Positions 36,110-44,571 of a stretch of DNA of 57,747 bases are shown piece after piece. This stretch comes from Bacteroides sp. (GTDB taxonomy: Bacteria; Bacteroidota; Bacteroidia; Bacteroidales; Muribaculaceae), in the NCBI GenBank assembly GCA_014801945.1, contig JAAVDF010000040.1, positions 1-57,747 of the forward strand, read 5' to 3'. The notes below the pieces were generated by a model. That model did not search any database. It had not been told where the DNA came from and worked only from the letters and a program-made list of their open reading frames with translations. The translations under genes were made by a program, and so were the position numbers. Every line of letters begins with the position of its first letter. The first letter of the stretch is position 1.

Positions 36110-37015
36110 ATGCATTACACAAAACTTCTTACACCGATCCTCGCAACGCTCTTGCTGTTGTTTTTATCACCTGTCATCCATTCAACGACGGTCAACGACA
36201 CACCTATGAGCGGCACAAGCGATACCCCCATAAACGAAGATTCTTTTTACATGAAAAAGGTCGATGAAGCGGACAAGGCTTGCGCAGAGGGAAAATGGCG
36301 TGAGGCTGAAAGCGCACTCGTTGAGGCCCTACGCGAAGAACCCGGAAACCCATCGAACGTGCTGCTTATCTCAAATCTCGGCATCATACGCTACAACATG
36401 GGACAAGACTCGCTTGCAATAGCCACCCTTAATGAAGCCCACGCCTTAGCTCCGTCATCGGTAACAATTCTCTCGAACCGTGCGCGCATCCTCGCAGCCA
36501 ACGGATATGACGATATGGCCTACGCCGACTATGACCGCATACTCAAACTCGACTCGATGGAAATCTCCGCCCGTCTCCCCCACTGTCTGTTCGCACTACG
36601 CCGCCATGTATTTGCCACAGCAAAAAAAGATTTTGAATTCATGCAGCGCAATTTCCCCGGAACGATTGACACGGAGATAGCCGGAGCTTCGGTTTTAAGC
36701 GGTACAGGTGAATTTGAAGCAGCCATCCCCTATTACAGCCGTATTCTCCAGAAACGCAAGGATGCTGAATATTATTCCGGACGTGCCTACTGCTATCTAC
36801 TCACCGGTTCGCTTCAGGAAGCGTCGGACGACATCAATGCCGCACTCGAACTTACACCTGACGACGGTGAACTTTTCCTCTACCGTGCAGCGTTAAATAA
36901 GATGCGTTATCGTCCGGCCGATGCCGAAGCAGATGCCCGAAGGGCGGTTGAACTCGGTGTGGATAAGGGACGAGCATCAAAATTTTTAAGCAAACCATTT
37001 CCTGACAATAAATAG
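36110..37015 (+). CDS. Secreted tetratricopeptide-repeat protein
   Basis: The 301-residue protein has an N-terminal signal peptide (hydrophobic 9-25, SPVIHSTT cleavage region). From about residue 45 it consists of TPR helices, for example DEADKACAEGKWREAESALV, SNLGIIRYNMGQDSLAIATL and YYSGRAYCYLLTGSLQEASD. TPR arrays mediate protein-protein contact, and in the periplasm they often belong to envelope assemblies. It ends 18 bp before rsgA, so the two are likely co-transcribed. The partner is unknown. Confidence 0.85.
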   Translation: MHYTKLLTPILATLLLLFLSPVIHSTTVNDTPMSGTSDTPINEDSFYMKKVDEADKACAEGKWREAESALVEALREEPGNPSNVLLISNLGIIRYNMGQDSLAIATLNEAHALAPSSVTILSNRARILAANGYDDMAYADYDRILKLDSMEISARLPHCLFALRRHVFATAKKDFEFMQRNFPGTIDTEIAGASVLSGTGEFEAAIPYYSRILQKRKDAEYYSGRAYCYLLTGSLQEASDDINAALELTPDDGELFLYRAALNKMRYRPADAEADARRAVELGVDKGRASKFLSKPFPDNK

Positions 37016-37033
37016 AGTATCATCAAGACAGAC

Positions 37034-37981
37034 ATGACAGGAACAGTAATCAAAAATACAGGAAGCAGCTACACTGTCAGAACTGACGAAGGAACGACAG
37101 TCAACTGCAAGATCAAAGGGAATTTCCGACTGAAAGGCATCAGAACCACCAATCCGGTGGCTGTCGGTGACCGCGTGACCATCACTGGTGACAAAGAGGA
37201 AAACAACTACATAACGGCAATCGAACCGCGTCGCAACTACATCATCCGCAAGGCTACCAATCTTTCAAAACAAGGCCACATACTTGCGGCCAATCTTGAT
37301 CAGGTGTGTCTCGTCGTGACGCTCTTTCACCCTATAACCTCGACAACGTTCATCGACCGCTTTCTCGCTACTGCCGAGGCTTACCGCGTCCCGGCTATCC
37401 TCGTCATTAATAAAATTGACCTGCTGGAAGGAGATGAAGAGGCTCTTGAATATCTCGATGGAGTCTGCTATCTATATGAATCCATCGGTTATCCGGTGGT
37501 AAAGCTGTCGGCTAAAACCGGCGAAGGTATCGAGACACTTTATGAGAAGCTCAAAGGCAAGACAACCCTGTTTTCAGGTAATTCAGGTGTCGGCAAATCC
37601 ACGCTAATCAATGATCTCATACCGGGTCTCCAACTGGCAACCGCCGAGATCTCCGACACTCACGACACGGGTATGCACACCACCACTTTCTCAGAAATGT
37701 TCCAGATACCGGATCTCGATCCTGAGAGCTTCATCATCGACACTCCGGGAGTCAAGGGATTCGGAACACTTGAATTTGACAAGCATGAGGTAAGTCATTT
37801 CTTTCCTGAAATATTCAAAATCGGTGCTGAATGCCGCTATGGTGACTGCACGCACACACACGAACCCGGCTGTGCAGTCAGGGAGGCTCTCGAAAATCAT
37901 CTGATAGCGGAATCGCGCTACGCCTCCTATCTTTCAATCCTTGAGGACTCCGAAGAGGATAAATATAGAAAAGGATACTGA
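37034..37981 (+). CDS. rsgA: Ribosome small subunit-dependent GTPase A
   Basis: RsgA is a circularly permuted GTPase that assists late 30S maturation. The 315-residue protein has an OB-fold N-terminus (about 1-70) and then G motifs in permuted order: NKIDLLEG (G4) near 126, [12 protein letters not shown] (G1) near 182 and DTPGVKGFG (G3) near 236. A C-terminal zinc finger with [14 protein letters not shown] near 267-280 follows. All key residues are present. It converges on the yigZ gene, 38 bp away, with no evident terminator between them. Confidence 0.97.
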   Translation: MTGTVIKNTGSSYTVRTDEGTTVNCKIKGNFRLKGIRTTNPVAVGDRVTITGDKEENNYITAIEPRRNYIIRKATNLSKQGHILAANLDQVCLVVTLFHPITSTTFIDRFLATAEAYRVPAILVINKIDLLEGDEEALEYLDGVCYLYESIGYPVVKLSAKTGEGIETLYEKLKGKTTLFSGNSGVGKSTLINDLIPGLQLATAEISDTHDTGMHTTTFSEMFQIPDLDPESFIIDTPGVKGFGTLEFDKHEVSHFFPEIFKIGAECRYGDCTHTHEPGCAVREALENHLIAESRYASYLSILEDSEEDKYRKGY

Positions 37982-38019
37982 TATCCTAACAAGCGAATAC
38001 AGTAATTAGCCACGAATTT

Positions 38020-38640
38020 TTACGATCCGCTGATCACCGACGTCCCAGAGATGGCACATATACGTCCTGAGAGTTCGTCAAAAAGATCAAGCGGAAGAGA
38101 AACAGTGATCGAACAGGTGTTGTCAAATGCCTGTTCGATTATTTTTACGACTTCACGTCCACCCGACGGATTCTGAGCCTTGAGCAGTTTCATGACATCG
38201 TTCATGGCAAGATAAGGGAATGTGAACGAAAACGTAGTCATATCCTTACCCTCGATAATCTCGGCTGCCTCTATGGCGAGCCGTGCAGCTTCACGATATG
38301 CAGCGATAAGACCGGAAGTGCCGAGCTTGATACCTCCGAAATAACGCACAACGATGATCACGATATTAGTAAGCCCGAAGGAATTGATCTGTCCAAGGAT
38401 CGGTTTGCCGGCCGTACCTGACGGTTCACCGTTGTCGGACGAAAGGAATTCCTTTCTGTCAGATCCTATCATATATGCCCAGCATACATGACGGGCATCA
38501 TGATATTCATTCGTATAAAGAGCCACATACTCCTTTGCCTCCGCAGCTGTAGTCACAGGTATGGCAAAAGAGATGAAGCGGCTCATCTTTTCACGAAAAG
38601 CCGCTTCACTCTGTGAGGCTATGGTCAGATAATCAGCCAA
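38020..38640 (-). CDS. YigZ/IMPACT-family protein
   Basis: The 206-residue protein carries the UPF0029 (IMPACT) domain. Signature stretches are SRFISFAIPVTTAAEAKEYV near 21-40, HDARHVCWAYMIG near 48-60, SSDNGEPSGTAGKPIL near 66-82 and VVRYFGGIKLGTSGLI near 97-112, followed by a ferredoxin-like C-terminal domain. The family is linked with translation-stress regulation in eukaryotes; the bacterial role is unclear. It is the last gene of the ftsX-to-yigZ run, 40 bp after queA. Confidence 0.9.
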   Translation of the reverse strand: MADYLTIASQSEAAFREKMSRFISFAIPVTTAAEAKEYVALYTNEYHDARHVCWAYMIGSDRKEFLSSDNGEPSGTAGKPILGQINSFGLTNIVIIVVRYFGGIKLGTSGLIAAYREAARLAIEAAEIIEGKDMTTFSFTFPYLAMNDVMKLLKAQNPSGGREVVKIIEQAFDNTCSITVSLPLDLFDELSGRICAISGTSVISGS

Positions 38641-38680
38641 AGTCGCAATAAATTAAAAAACATTACGTGAACAGAAAATG

Positions 38681-39733
38681 TCACGATACGATGAGCATGG
38701 CGTCACCATAGACACCGAACTTGTATCCCTCCTTGACAGCCTTCTTGTAGGCATCCATCACGAGGTCATAGCCACCAAAGGCCGCAACCATCATGAGCAT
38801 GGTTGAATACGGAAGATGGAAATTGGACACAAGCGCATCAGTTACCGAGAAATCATAAGGCGGGAATATAAACTTGTTTGTCCAGCCGGAATAGGTCTTC
38901 ATGTGGTCGCCCATGCTGACAGAACTTGCAATGGCACGGAGCACGGATGTACCGACCGCACATACACGGTGACCGGCATCCTTGGTATTATTCACGAGAT
39001 CCACGAGCTCCTGATCGGCCTCCATCTCCTCAGAATCCATACGGTGTTTTGTAAGGTCCTCGACATCAATCTCACGATAGTTGCCAAGACCGCTGTGAAT
39101 GGTTATGAAACCTTGATTGACGCCCTTGATCTCAAGACGCTTGAGAAGCTCGCGCGAGAAATGGAGTCCTGCACCGGGAACGATCACAGCACCCTCCTTA
39201 CGGGCAAAAATAGTCTGGAAGCGTTCGGCATCCTCCTCATCCGGCTCACGATTGATATAGTGCGGGAGCGGAGTCGTTCCAAGTTTGTAAAGTTCCTTCT
39301 TGAATTCATCATGAGGACCGTCATAGAGGAAACGGAGCGTGCGTCCGCGCGATGTAGTGTTGTCGATCACTTCGGCTACCATTGATTCATCATCCCCGAA
39401 ATAAAGCTTATTACCGATACGGATCTTGCGGGCAGGTTCGACGAGGACATCCCAAAGTTTATTCTCCGCACTTAATTCACGGAGCAGAAAGACCTCGATA
39501 CGTGCACCAGTCTTCTCCTTGTTTCCATAAAGACGTGCAGGGAAGACCATCGTATCGTTATACACAAAGAGGTCTCCATCATCGAAGTAGTCTATAATAT
39601 CCTTAAAGATCTTATGTTCAATCTCGCCTGTACGCCTGTTTACAACCATCATTCTTGACTGATCACGTTCGGGAGTGGGACGCTGGGCTATAAGCTCCTC
39701 CGGCAGACGGAATTTGAATTGTGAAAGCTTCAT
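38681..39733 (-). CDS. queA: tRNA preQ1(34) S-adenosylmethionine ribosyltransferase-isomerase
   Basis: QueA transfers and rearranges the ribosyl part of SAM onto 7-aminomethyl-7-deazaguanine in tRNA, forming epoxyqueuosine at the wobble position. The 350-residue protein starts [20 protein letters not shown], with [15 protein letters not shown] near 55-69, [16 protein letters not shown] near 185-200 and the C-terminal [18 protein letters not shown] near 308-325, all family hallmarks. It lies between truB (58 bp) and yigZ (40 bp), a grouping of tRNA and rRNA modification genes. Confidence 0.97.
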   Translation of the reverse strand: MKLSQFKFRLPEELIAQRPTPERDQSRMMVVNRRTGEIEHKIFKDIIDYFDDGDLFVYNDTMVFPARLYGNKEKTGARIEVFLLRELSAENKLWDVLVEPARKIRIGNKLYFGDDESMVAEVIDNTTSRGRTLRFLYDGPHDEFKKELYKLGTTPLPHYINREPDEEDAERFQTIFARKEGAVIVPGAGLHFSRELLKRLEIKGVNQGFITIHSGLGNYREIDVEDLTKHRMDSEEMEADQELVDLVNNTKDAGHRVCAVGTSVLRAIASSVSMGDHMKTYSGWTNKFIFPPYDFSVTDALVSNFHLPYSTMLMMVAAFGGYDLVMDAYKKAVKEGYKFGVYGDAMLIVS

Positions 39734-39791
39734 GCTGAAAAAATATCTTAAATAAGTCTTTTAATTAGAATTGTATGCGGCAAACGTTTTT

Positions 39792-40526
39792 TTATTCAAC
39801 GGACGCCGCCTGTTGGTCATCGTCAGGAAATGTAATCTCGGCATTACGGATCATCTCGACAGCCTCTTCGACAGAAAGGCATGATGAGATGCCGACCTCA
39901 CCCACACGGGTACGTCGCAACCCGATCAGATGACCGCCTGAACCAAGAGCTTCACCGAGATCACGTGCGAGAGCGCGGATATAAGTACCCTTGCTGCAGA
40001 CTATGCGGAGAGTCATCACCATATCCTCCGGATTAAAGTCCAACAGCTCGATCTCGTCAATCACAAGCACCTTAGGTTTCAGCTCCACTTCGTGACCCTT
40101 ACGTGCCATATTATAGGCTCGCTTGCCATCGACCTTGCAGGCTGAGAACGCAGGAGGTATCTGCTCTATCCTACCGGTGAAACGCGGAAGGACATCAAGA
40201 ATTGCCTCCCGTGTGATATGGGCGGTGGGATATGTCGCGTCAATCTCCGTCTCAAGATCAAAGGACGGTGTAGTAGCTCCGAGCTTTACGGTAGCGATAT
40301 ATTCCTTCACACCGGCCTGAAGTGATTCGATAAGTTTTGTGGCACGCCCTGTGACAACGACCATCACACCTGTAGCCAGCGGATCGAGAGTACCGGCATG
40401 GCCTACCTTGAACTTCTTCCGGTGAAGACGGTGGAGCAGCACTCCGCGCAGTCGTTTGACCACATCGAATGAAGTCCATTCAAGCGGCTTGTCAATATAT
40501 AGAATTTCTCCTGTAACGAAATCCAT
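39792..40526 (-). CDS. truB: tRNA pseudouridine(55) synthase
   Basis: TruB makes pseudouridine 55 in the T-loop of nearly all tRNAs. The 244-residue protein has GEILYIDKPLEWTSFDVV at 6-23, the catalytic Asp48 in VGHAGTLDPLATGVM, and KVDGKRAYNMARKG plus CSKGTYIRALARDLG motifs downstream. It is shorter than the E. coli enzyme (314) because the C-terminal PUA domain is missing, as in other Bacteroidetes. It starts 16 bp after uppP, so the two are co-transcribed. Confidence 0.96.
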   Translation of the reverse strand: MDFVTGEILYIDKPLEWTSFDVVKRLRGVLLHRLHRKKFKVGHAGTLDPLATGVMVVVTGRATKLIESLQAGVKEYIATVKLGATTPSFDLETEIDATYPTAHITREAILDVLPRFTGRIEQIPPAFSACKVDGKRAYNMARKGHEVELKPKVLVIDEIELLDFNPEDMVMTLRIVCSKGTYIRALARDLGEALGSGGHLIGLRRTRVGEVGISSCLSVEEAVEMIRNAEITFPDDDQQAASVE

Positions 40527-40542
40527 GTTTTATGAATGATTT

Positions 40543-41361
40543 TTACCAAACAATACAGAGGATACCGACACAGAGACAGTAAAGAGCGAACCAGATCAGT
40601 TTACCCTTCTTGACAATATCGAGCATCCATTTACATGCCAGACAGCCGACAATGAACGATGCGAGGAAGCCGACAACAAGAGGCAGCGTACCTACGGCCT
40701 CACCGACGCCCTCACCCGCTACAAGGTCTTTGGCACTGAGCAGTGCTTCTCCGAGAATAGGAATGATGACCATGAAGAAGGAGAACTGTGCAATCTTGTC
40801 GCGCTTGTCGCCGAGAAGGAGTCCGGTGGCGATAGTAGTACCGGAACGGCTAAGACCGGGGAGCACTGCAACAGCCTGCGCACAACCGATGACGAAAGCG
40901 TCAAGCCAAGTGATATCGTGACCCTTGATACCCTCCACACGCTCACGTTGCGGATTACGGAACAAGAAGGCGAACGTAAGGAGTATAGCAGTGACGAGAA
41001 GACAGATTCCGACCACACGCAGACCGTCGCCAAAGAACTGCTCTACGAAATCCTTAAAGCAAAGGCCGACGATAGCCACGGGAATACATGATAAAAGGAT
41101 CTTGCAGACGTAGAAAAACTTATCGTCGCGCGCTATTGTGAAGAATGATTTACACAAGGGAACAAATTCACGCCAAAGCACCACAATCGTACTGAGCACA
41201 GTTGCAACATGGAGCACTATGTCAAACTCAAGTGCATCCGCACCTTCAAGTTTAAGACCGAGAATTTCGCGGCAGATTTCAAGATGTCCACTGCTACTGA
41301 TGGGAAGATATTCGGCAAGTCCCTGAACTATGCCTAAAATAAGAGCGTCTATGCAATCCAT
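40543..41361 (-). CDS. uppP: Undecaprenyl-diphosphatase
   Basis: UppP (BacA) dephosphorylates undecaprenyl diphosphate at the periplasmic face, recycling the lipid carrier for peptidoglycan and surface polysaccharides, and is linked with bacitracin tolerance. The 272-residue integral membrane protein has the two catalytic signatures: AEYLPISSSGHLEI near 16-29, and PGLSRSGTTIATGLLLG near 167-184, with about eight membrane segments. Gene order ftsX-DUF3098-uppP-truB-queA is characteristic of Bacteroidetes. Confidence 0.97.
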   Translation of the reverse strand: MDCIDALILGIVQGLAEYLPISSSGHLEICREILGLKLEGADALEFDIVLHVATVLSTIVVLWREFVPLCKSFFTIARDDKFFYVCKILLSCIPVAIVGLCFKDFVEQFFGDGLRVVGICLLVTAILLTFAFLFRNPQRERVEGIKGHDITWLDAFVIGCAQAVAVLPGLSRSGTTIATGLLLGDKRDKIAQFSFFMVIIPILGEALLSAKDLVAGEGVGEAVGTLPLVVGFLASFIVGCLACKWMLDIVKKGKLIWFALYCLCVGILCIVW

Positions 41362-41485
41362 TTCTGAAACGGAGTAAATGATATTTTTTATTATTTAAAA
41401 ACTTATTGGCCGTGACCCGGCAACTCCACGACATAAAGTCAATGGAATTAACGTCAAGGAAACATGCTGATATTTGATGTGAGTG

Positions 41486-41773
41486 TCAGTCCTTCTTATT
41501 TTTAGGGCTATACATTATTGCAAATCCCATAAACACAAATCCAAGGAACGCGATGGTAGGTCCGACAACTATACGACGAGTGGAAAATATGTCAGGATTA
41601 AACGCATCCCATTCAGTAGCTCCTCCTGCCATAAGACAGAACCCAAGCACTATGAGCACTCCGGCAATAGCCATCAGGATAAAATTTGTTTTCAGCAACG
41701 GAAGACGGCTCTCGCTTTCCAACTGGAGACGAGACTCATCGCTCTCGCGCTTTGATACTGGTTTATTAGCCAT
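41486..41773 (-). CDS. DUF3098-like small membrane protein
   Basis: A 95-residue protein with a charged N-terminus (about 1-28) and two membrane helices (about 29-50 and 70-90) separated by a short loop WDAFNPDIFSTRRIVVGPT. The sequence and position, 14 bp after ftsX and upstream of uppP, match the DUF3098 family found beside ftsX in Bacteroidetes. Its role is unknown; the context suggests cell envelope or division. Confidence 0.85.
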   Translation of the reverse strand: MANKPVSKRESDESRLQLESESRLPLLKTNFILMAIAGVLIVLGFCLMAGGATEWDAFNPDIFSTRRIVVGPTIAFLGFVFMGFAIMYSPKNKKD

Positions 41774-41787
41774 TATTTCTAATTTAG

Positions 41788-42666
41788 TTATTTAAACATT
41801 TCATCATAAGGAAGCCGCAGATAACGGTTCGCGGCAAACAGTGCGGCAACAAGGCAGATGAGCACACCGGTCACCATAACGCCAATCACCACCGCACACA
41901 TTATATCCCAATCCAGCATGGCTCTCATCTCCTGCTCATACGAACGGCCATAGGCCACGGTGGCCAAAAGAGCAACGGATGCGATCAATCCTGCCACGAG
42001 TCCGTTAACAAGATTATCAATCAGGAATGGCCGGCGGATGAATGCCGGAGTCGCACCGACGAGTTTCATCGTATAGATCGTAAATCTCCGGGCATACACA
42101 GTAAGGCGGACAGTGTTGAATATCAGAATGAACGACACCGTCAGCAAAGCAACAGCCACAAAGATAAGAGCAAGCGATATGCTGCGCAGAGTAGAGTTGA
42201 CCCGATCAACCATAGCTGCGTGAACCTTGACCTCGCTAACCTGAGGCATGAGCATGACTGGACCGGTGAGCAAAGCTATGCTGTCGGACGATGCATAGTC
42301 AGGCTTTACCTTTACTTCAAGCTCTCCGACAAAAGGGTTGACACCTGCCAACCGCACGATATCCTCCTCGTCACCGACCATCTTCTGCCAGCGGTCAAGC
42401 ACTGTTTCAGGTGAGGAATAAATCACCTTACGCACACCTCCCGATCTTTCAAGGCCGTTTTTTACCGCAGAAATATCGGATGCTGTGACATCCTCATTGA
42501 AAAGCACCACAAAACCCATATTCTCCCTTATCCCCTCAGTGACTTTCCGGGCTGCGATACCCATCAACGCGGCAATCCCAAGGATAAAAAGCACCAACGC
42601 AACCGAGAGAGTCGCGGTGACACGGGTCGTGAACAATGGGATCAAGTGATGACGCTTCTTTGCCAT
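41788..42666 (-). CDS. ftsX: Cell-division permease-like protein FtsX
   Basis: FtsX is the membrane half of the FtsEX complex, which activates peptidoglycan hydrolases at the division site. The 292-residue protein has an N-terminal membrane helix (about 20-40), a periplasmic domain (about 45-165) and three C-terminal helices (about 170-285). These include the FtsX-type VYARRFTIYTMKLVGATPAF loop near 195-214. ftsE, the ATPase partner, is not adjacent, which is usual in this phylum. A promoter at 42683-42713 starts the run ftsX-DUF3098-uppP-truB-queA-yigZ. Confidence 0.94.
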   Translation of the reverse strand: MAKKRHHLIPLFTTRVTATLSVALVLFILGIAALMGIAARKVTEGIRENMGFVVLFNEDVTASDISAVKNGLERSGGVRKVIYSSPETVLDRWQKMVGDEEDIVRLAGVNPFVGELEVKVKPDYASSDSIALLTGPVMLMPQVSEVKVHAAMVDRVNSTLRSISLALIFVAVALLTVSFILIFNTVRLTVYARRFTIYTMKLVGATPAFIRRPFLIDNLVNGLVAGLIASVALLATVAYGRSYEQEMRAMLDWDIMCAVVIGVMVTGVLICLVAALFAANRYLRLPYDEMFK

Positions 42667-42682
42667 GTTAAAGAATAAAGTG

Positions 42683-42713
42683 CAAATTTACAACCTGAAT
42701 AATGCGATGTCAA
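42683..42713 (-). promoter_or_regulatory. Promoter of the ftsX-yigZ run
   Basis: On the minus strand TTG (42713-42711), 20 nt, then TAAATTTG (42690-42683), just 16 nt before the ATG at 42666. The leader would be very short, about 10 nt. Confidence 0.55.
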
Positions 42714-42785
42714 GTGATTTAACCAAATTTTAACATCGTATTTTCTATTTGGTCATAATATATCGACAGATAATGGCTGTCAGAT

Positions 42786-43886
42786 CTATTTTCTTGCATA
42801 CAGCCTCCATTTCTCAATCAAAGCTGTCATGTCGGGAGGAATCGGGGCGGAGAAAAACATCTCCTCACCCGTGTCGGGATGTACGAATCCGAGTGTGCGT
42901 GCATGAAGTGCCTGTCGGGGACATATCTCAAAACAGTTACCGACAAATTTCTGATAAGATCCGTTACGCTCTCCACGAAGGATCACATCACCACCGTAGC
43001 GGGCATCCGAGAAGAGCGGATGACCGATATGACGCATGTGGACGCGGATCTGATGTGTACGGCCTGTCTCAAGCACACACTTCACGAGTGCCACATGAGT
43101 GAAATCCTCCAGAACTTCATAGTGCGTGACAGCATGTTTTCCTGCAGGATCGTCCGGTGGTAACACAGCCATCTGCAACCGGTCCTTCGGATTGCGCCCA
43201 ATGTTGCCCTCAATCCTGCCTGACGAGGGCGAAGGGACTCCCCACACGAGGGCATTATACTCTCGTTTGGTCGTCTTGTTGAAGAACTGTTTTCCAAGGT
43301 GAGTCTTTGCATCCGGAGTCTTTGCGACAACAAGCAGCCCTGACGTATCCTTATCGATACGATGTACCAGACCGAGACGGGGATCACTCACGTCATAATC
43401 AGGATTGTCACGGAAATGCCATGCAAGCGCATTGACAAGAGTACCGGAATAATTACCGTGACCGGGATGCACCACAAGTCCGGCCGGCTTATTGACCACA
43501 AGCAGGGAATCGTCCTCATAAACTATGTCAAGAGGTATATCCTCAGGGATGATCTCCAGTTCATAACGCGGACGATCCATGACCACTTGTATGACATCAA
43601 GCGGCTTAACACGATAATTTGACTTTACAGCCCGACCGTTGACCAATATGCAACCTGCATCAGCTGCCTGCTGGATACGGTTACGCGATGATTTCTCAAG
43701 ACGGGTGACGAGATACTTATCGACCCTCAGGAGCTGCTGTCCCTTATCGACAGTGAAACGGAAATGCTCATAGAGCTCACCGTTACCGCCGTCATCCACA
43801 CTGTCAAGTTCGTCCATCTCATCGGCATCTGTGGCCGGAAGAATGACGGGGGTTTCCGTAGCTTTATCCTTTTCAGTATCTTTCAT
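42786..43886 (-). CDS. RluD/RluA-family pseudouridine synthase
   Basis: The 366-residue enzyme isomerises uridines in rRNA (the RluD type acts on helix 69 of 23S rRNA). It has an acidic N-terminal extension (about 1-35), an S4 domain (about 45-105, LRVDKYLVTRLEKSSRNRIQ) and the catalytic domain. Asp178 lies in GLVHRIDKDTSGLLVVAK, preceded by VNKPAGLVVHPGHGNYSGTL. It ends with ICPRQALHARTLGFVHP. The S4 domain and length favour RluD over RluA or RluC; specificity is inferred. It starts 16 bp after the PASTA gene. Confidence 0.92.
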   Translation of the reverse strand: MKDTEKDKATETPVILPATDADEMDELDSVDDGGNGELYEHFRFTVDKGQQLLRVDKYLVTRLEKSSRNRIQQAADAGCILVNGRAVKSNYRVKPLDVIQVVMDRPRYELEIIPEDIPLDIVYEDDSLLVVNKPAGLVVHPGHGNYSGTLVNALAWHFRDNPDYDVSDPRLGLVHRIDKDTSGLLVVAKTPDAKTHLGKQFFNKTTKREYNALVWGVPSPSSGRIEGNIGRNPKDRLQMAVLPPDDPAGKHAVTHYEVLEDFTHVALVKCVLETGRTHQIRVHMRHIGHPLFSDARYGGDVILRGERNGSYQKFVGNCFEICPRQALHARTLGFVHPDTGEEMFFSAPIPPDMTALIEKWRLYARK

Positions 43887-43902
43887 TAAAAATCCGGTCT
43901 AT

Positions 43903-44502
43903 TTATTCAAAAAGATTCAACTGGTCGGAAGCGGGGACGGATTCTTCTGATCCGACAGAATCAGTATCGACAACGATCTCATTTATCCCCTCCCCGACTT
44001 CAAGCTCGATGGTAGCGTTGACCGGGACACGTGCGCCGGGAGTAAGGCGATGACCTTTGTAATAGACCCCAAGCACAAGATCCTTGAATTCACTTGGGAC
44101 ACGCTTTTCAACAATGTTCTTTATCTCCAGACCTTCGAGGATCGATTTTGCCTGTCTGATCGAGATATCCGTAAGCGTAGGGATCGTTGCCATCTTGGGG
44201 GAGAATGCATTGATGGTGAGATAGATCTCGCGTCCTTCCTTTACGACAGTTCCTAACTTCGGATTCTGATCGATGATCGTACCGGGCTTGGTTGACTTAT
44301 CATAGACCGAGTCTGCAAGCACAGCGACAAGCCCCTCGGAGGCAAGCATACGGGCCGCGCTATCGTAGGTCATCAACTTGACCGATGGCACGGTGATGGT
44401 CTCATCGTGGCGTGTCCAGACCTTTAGCCAAAGCATGGCGAGCCATGCTATAGCTACGGCCACAACTATCATCAGTCCAATGTGGAGGAGGATTCTTTTC
44501 AT
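43903..44502 (-). CDS. Membrane-anchored PASTA-domain protein
   Basis: The 199-residue protein has one N-terminal membrane helix (about 5-27) and then two PASTA repeats (about 35-100 and 105-175). Motifs include VPSVKLMTYDSAARMLASEG, DQNPKLGTVVKEGREIYLTI and ISIRQAKSILEGLEIKN. PASTA domains bind peptidoglycan fragments or beta-lactams in kinases and penicillin-binding proteins. Here there is no kinase or transpeptidase domain, only the sensing part facing the periplasm. It lies 69 bp behind lon and 16 bp ahead of the pseudouridine synthase gene. This PASTA-rluD pair is common in Bacteroidetes; its meaning is unknown. Confidence 0.9.
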   Translation of the reverse strand: MKRILLHIGLMIVVAVAIAWLAMLWLKVWTRHDETITVPSVKLMTYDSAARMLASEGLVAVLADSVYDKSTKPGTIIDQNPKLGTVVKEGREIYLTINAFSPKMATIPTLTDISIRQAKSILEGLEIKNIVEKRVPSEFKDLVLGVYYKGHRLTPGARVPVNATIELEVGEGINEIVVDTDSVGSEESVPASDQLNLFE

Positions 44503-44571
44503 ACCTATATTATATATAATGGGGGTTGTTCAGACCTATTAAACCGAGTGACTGTTCCGGACACCAGACGA

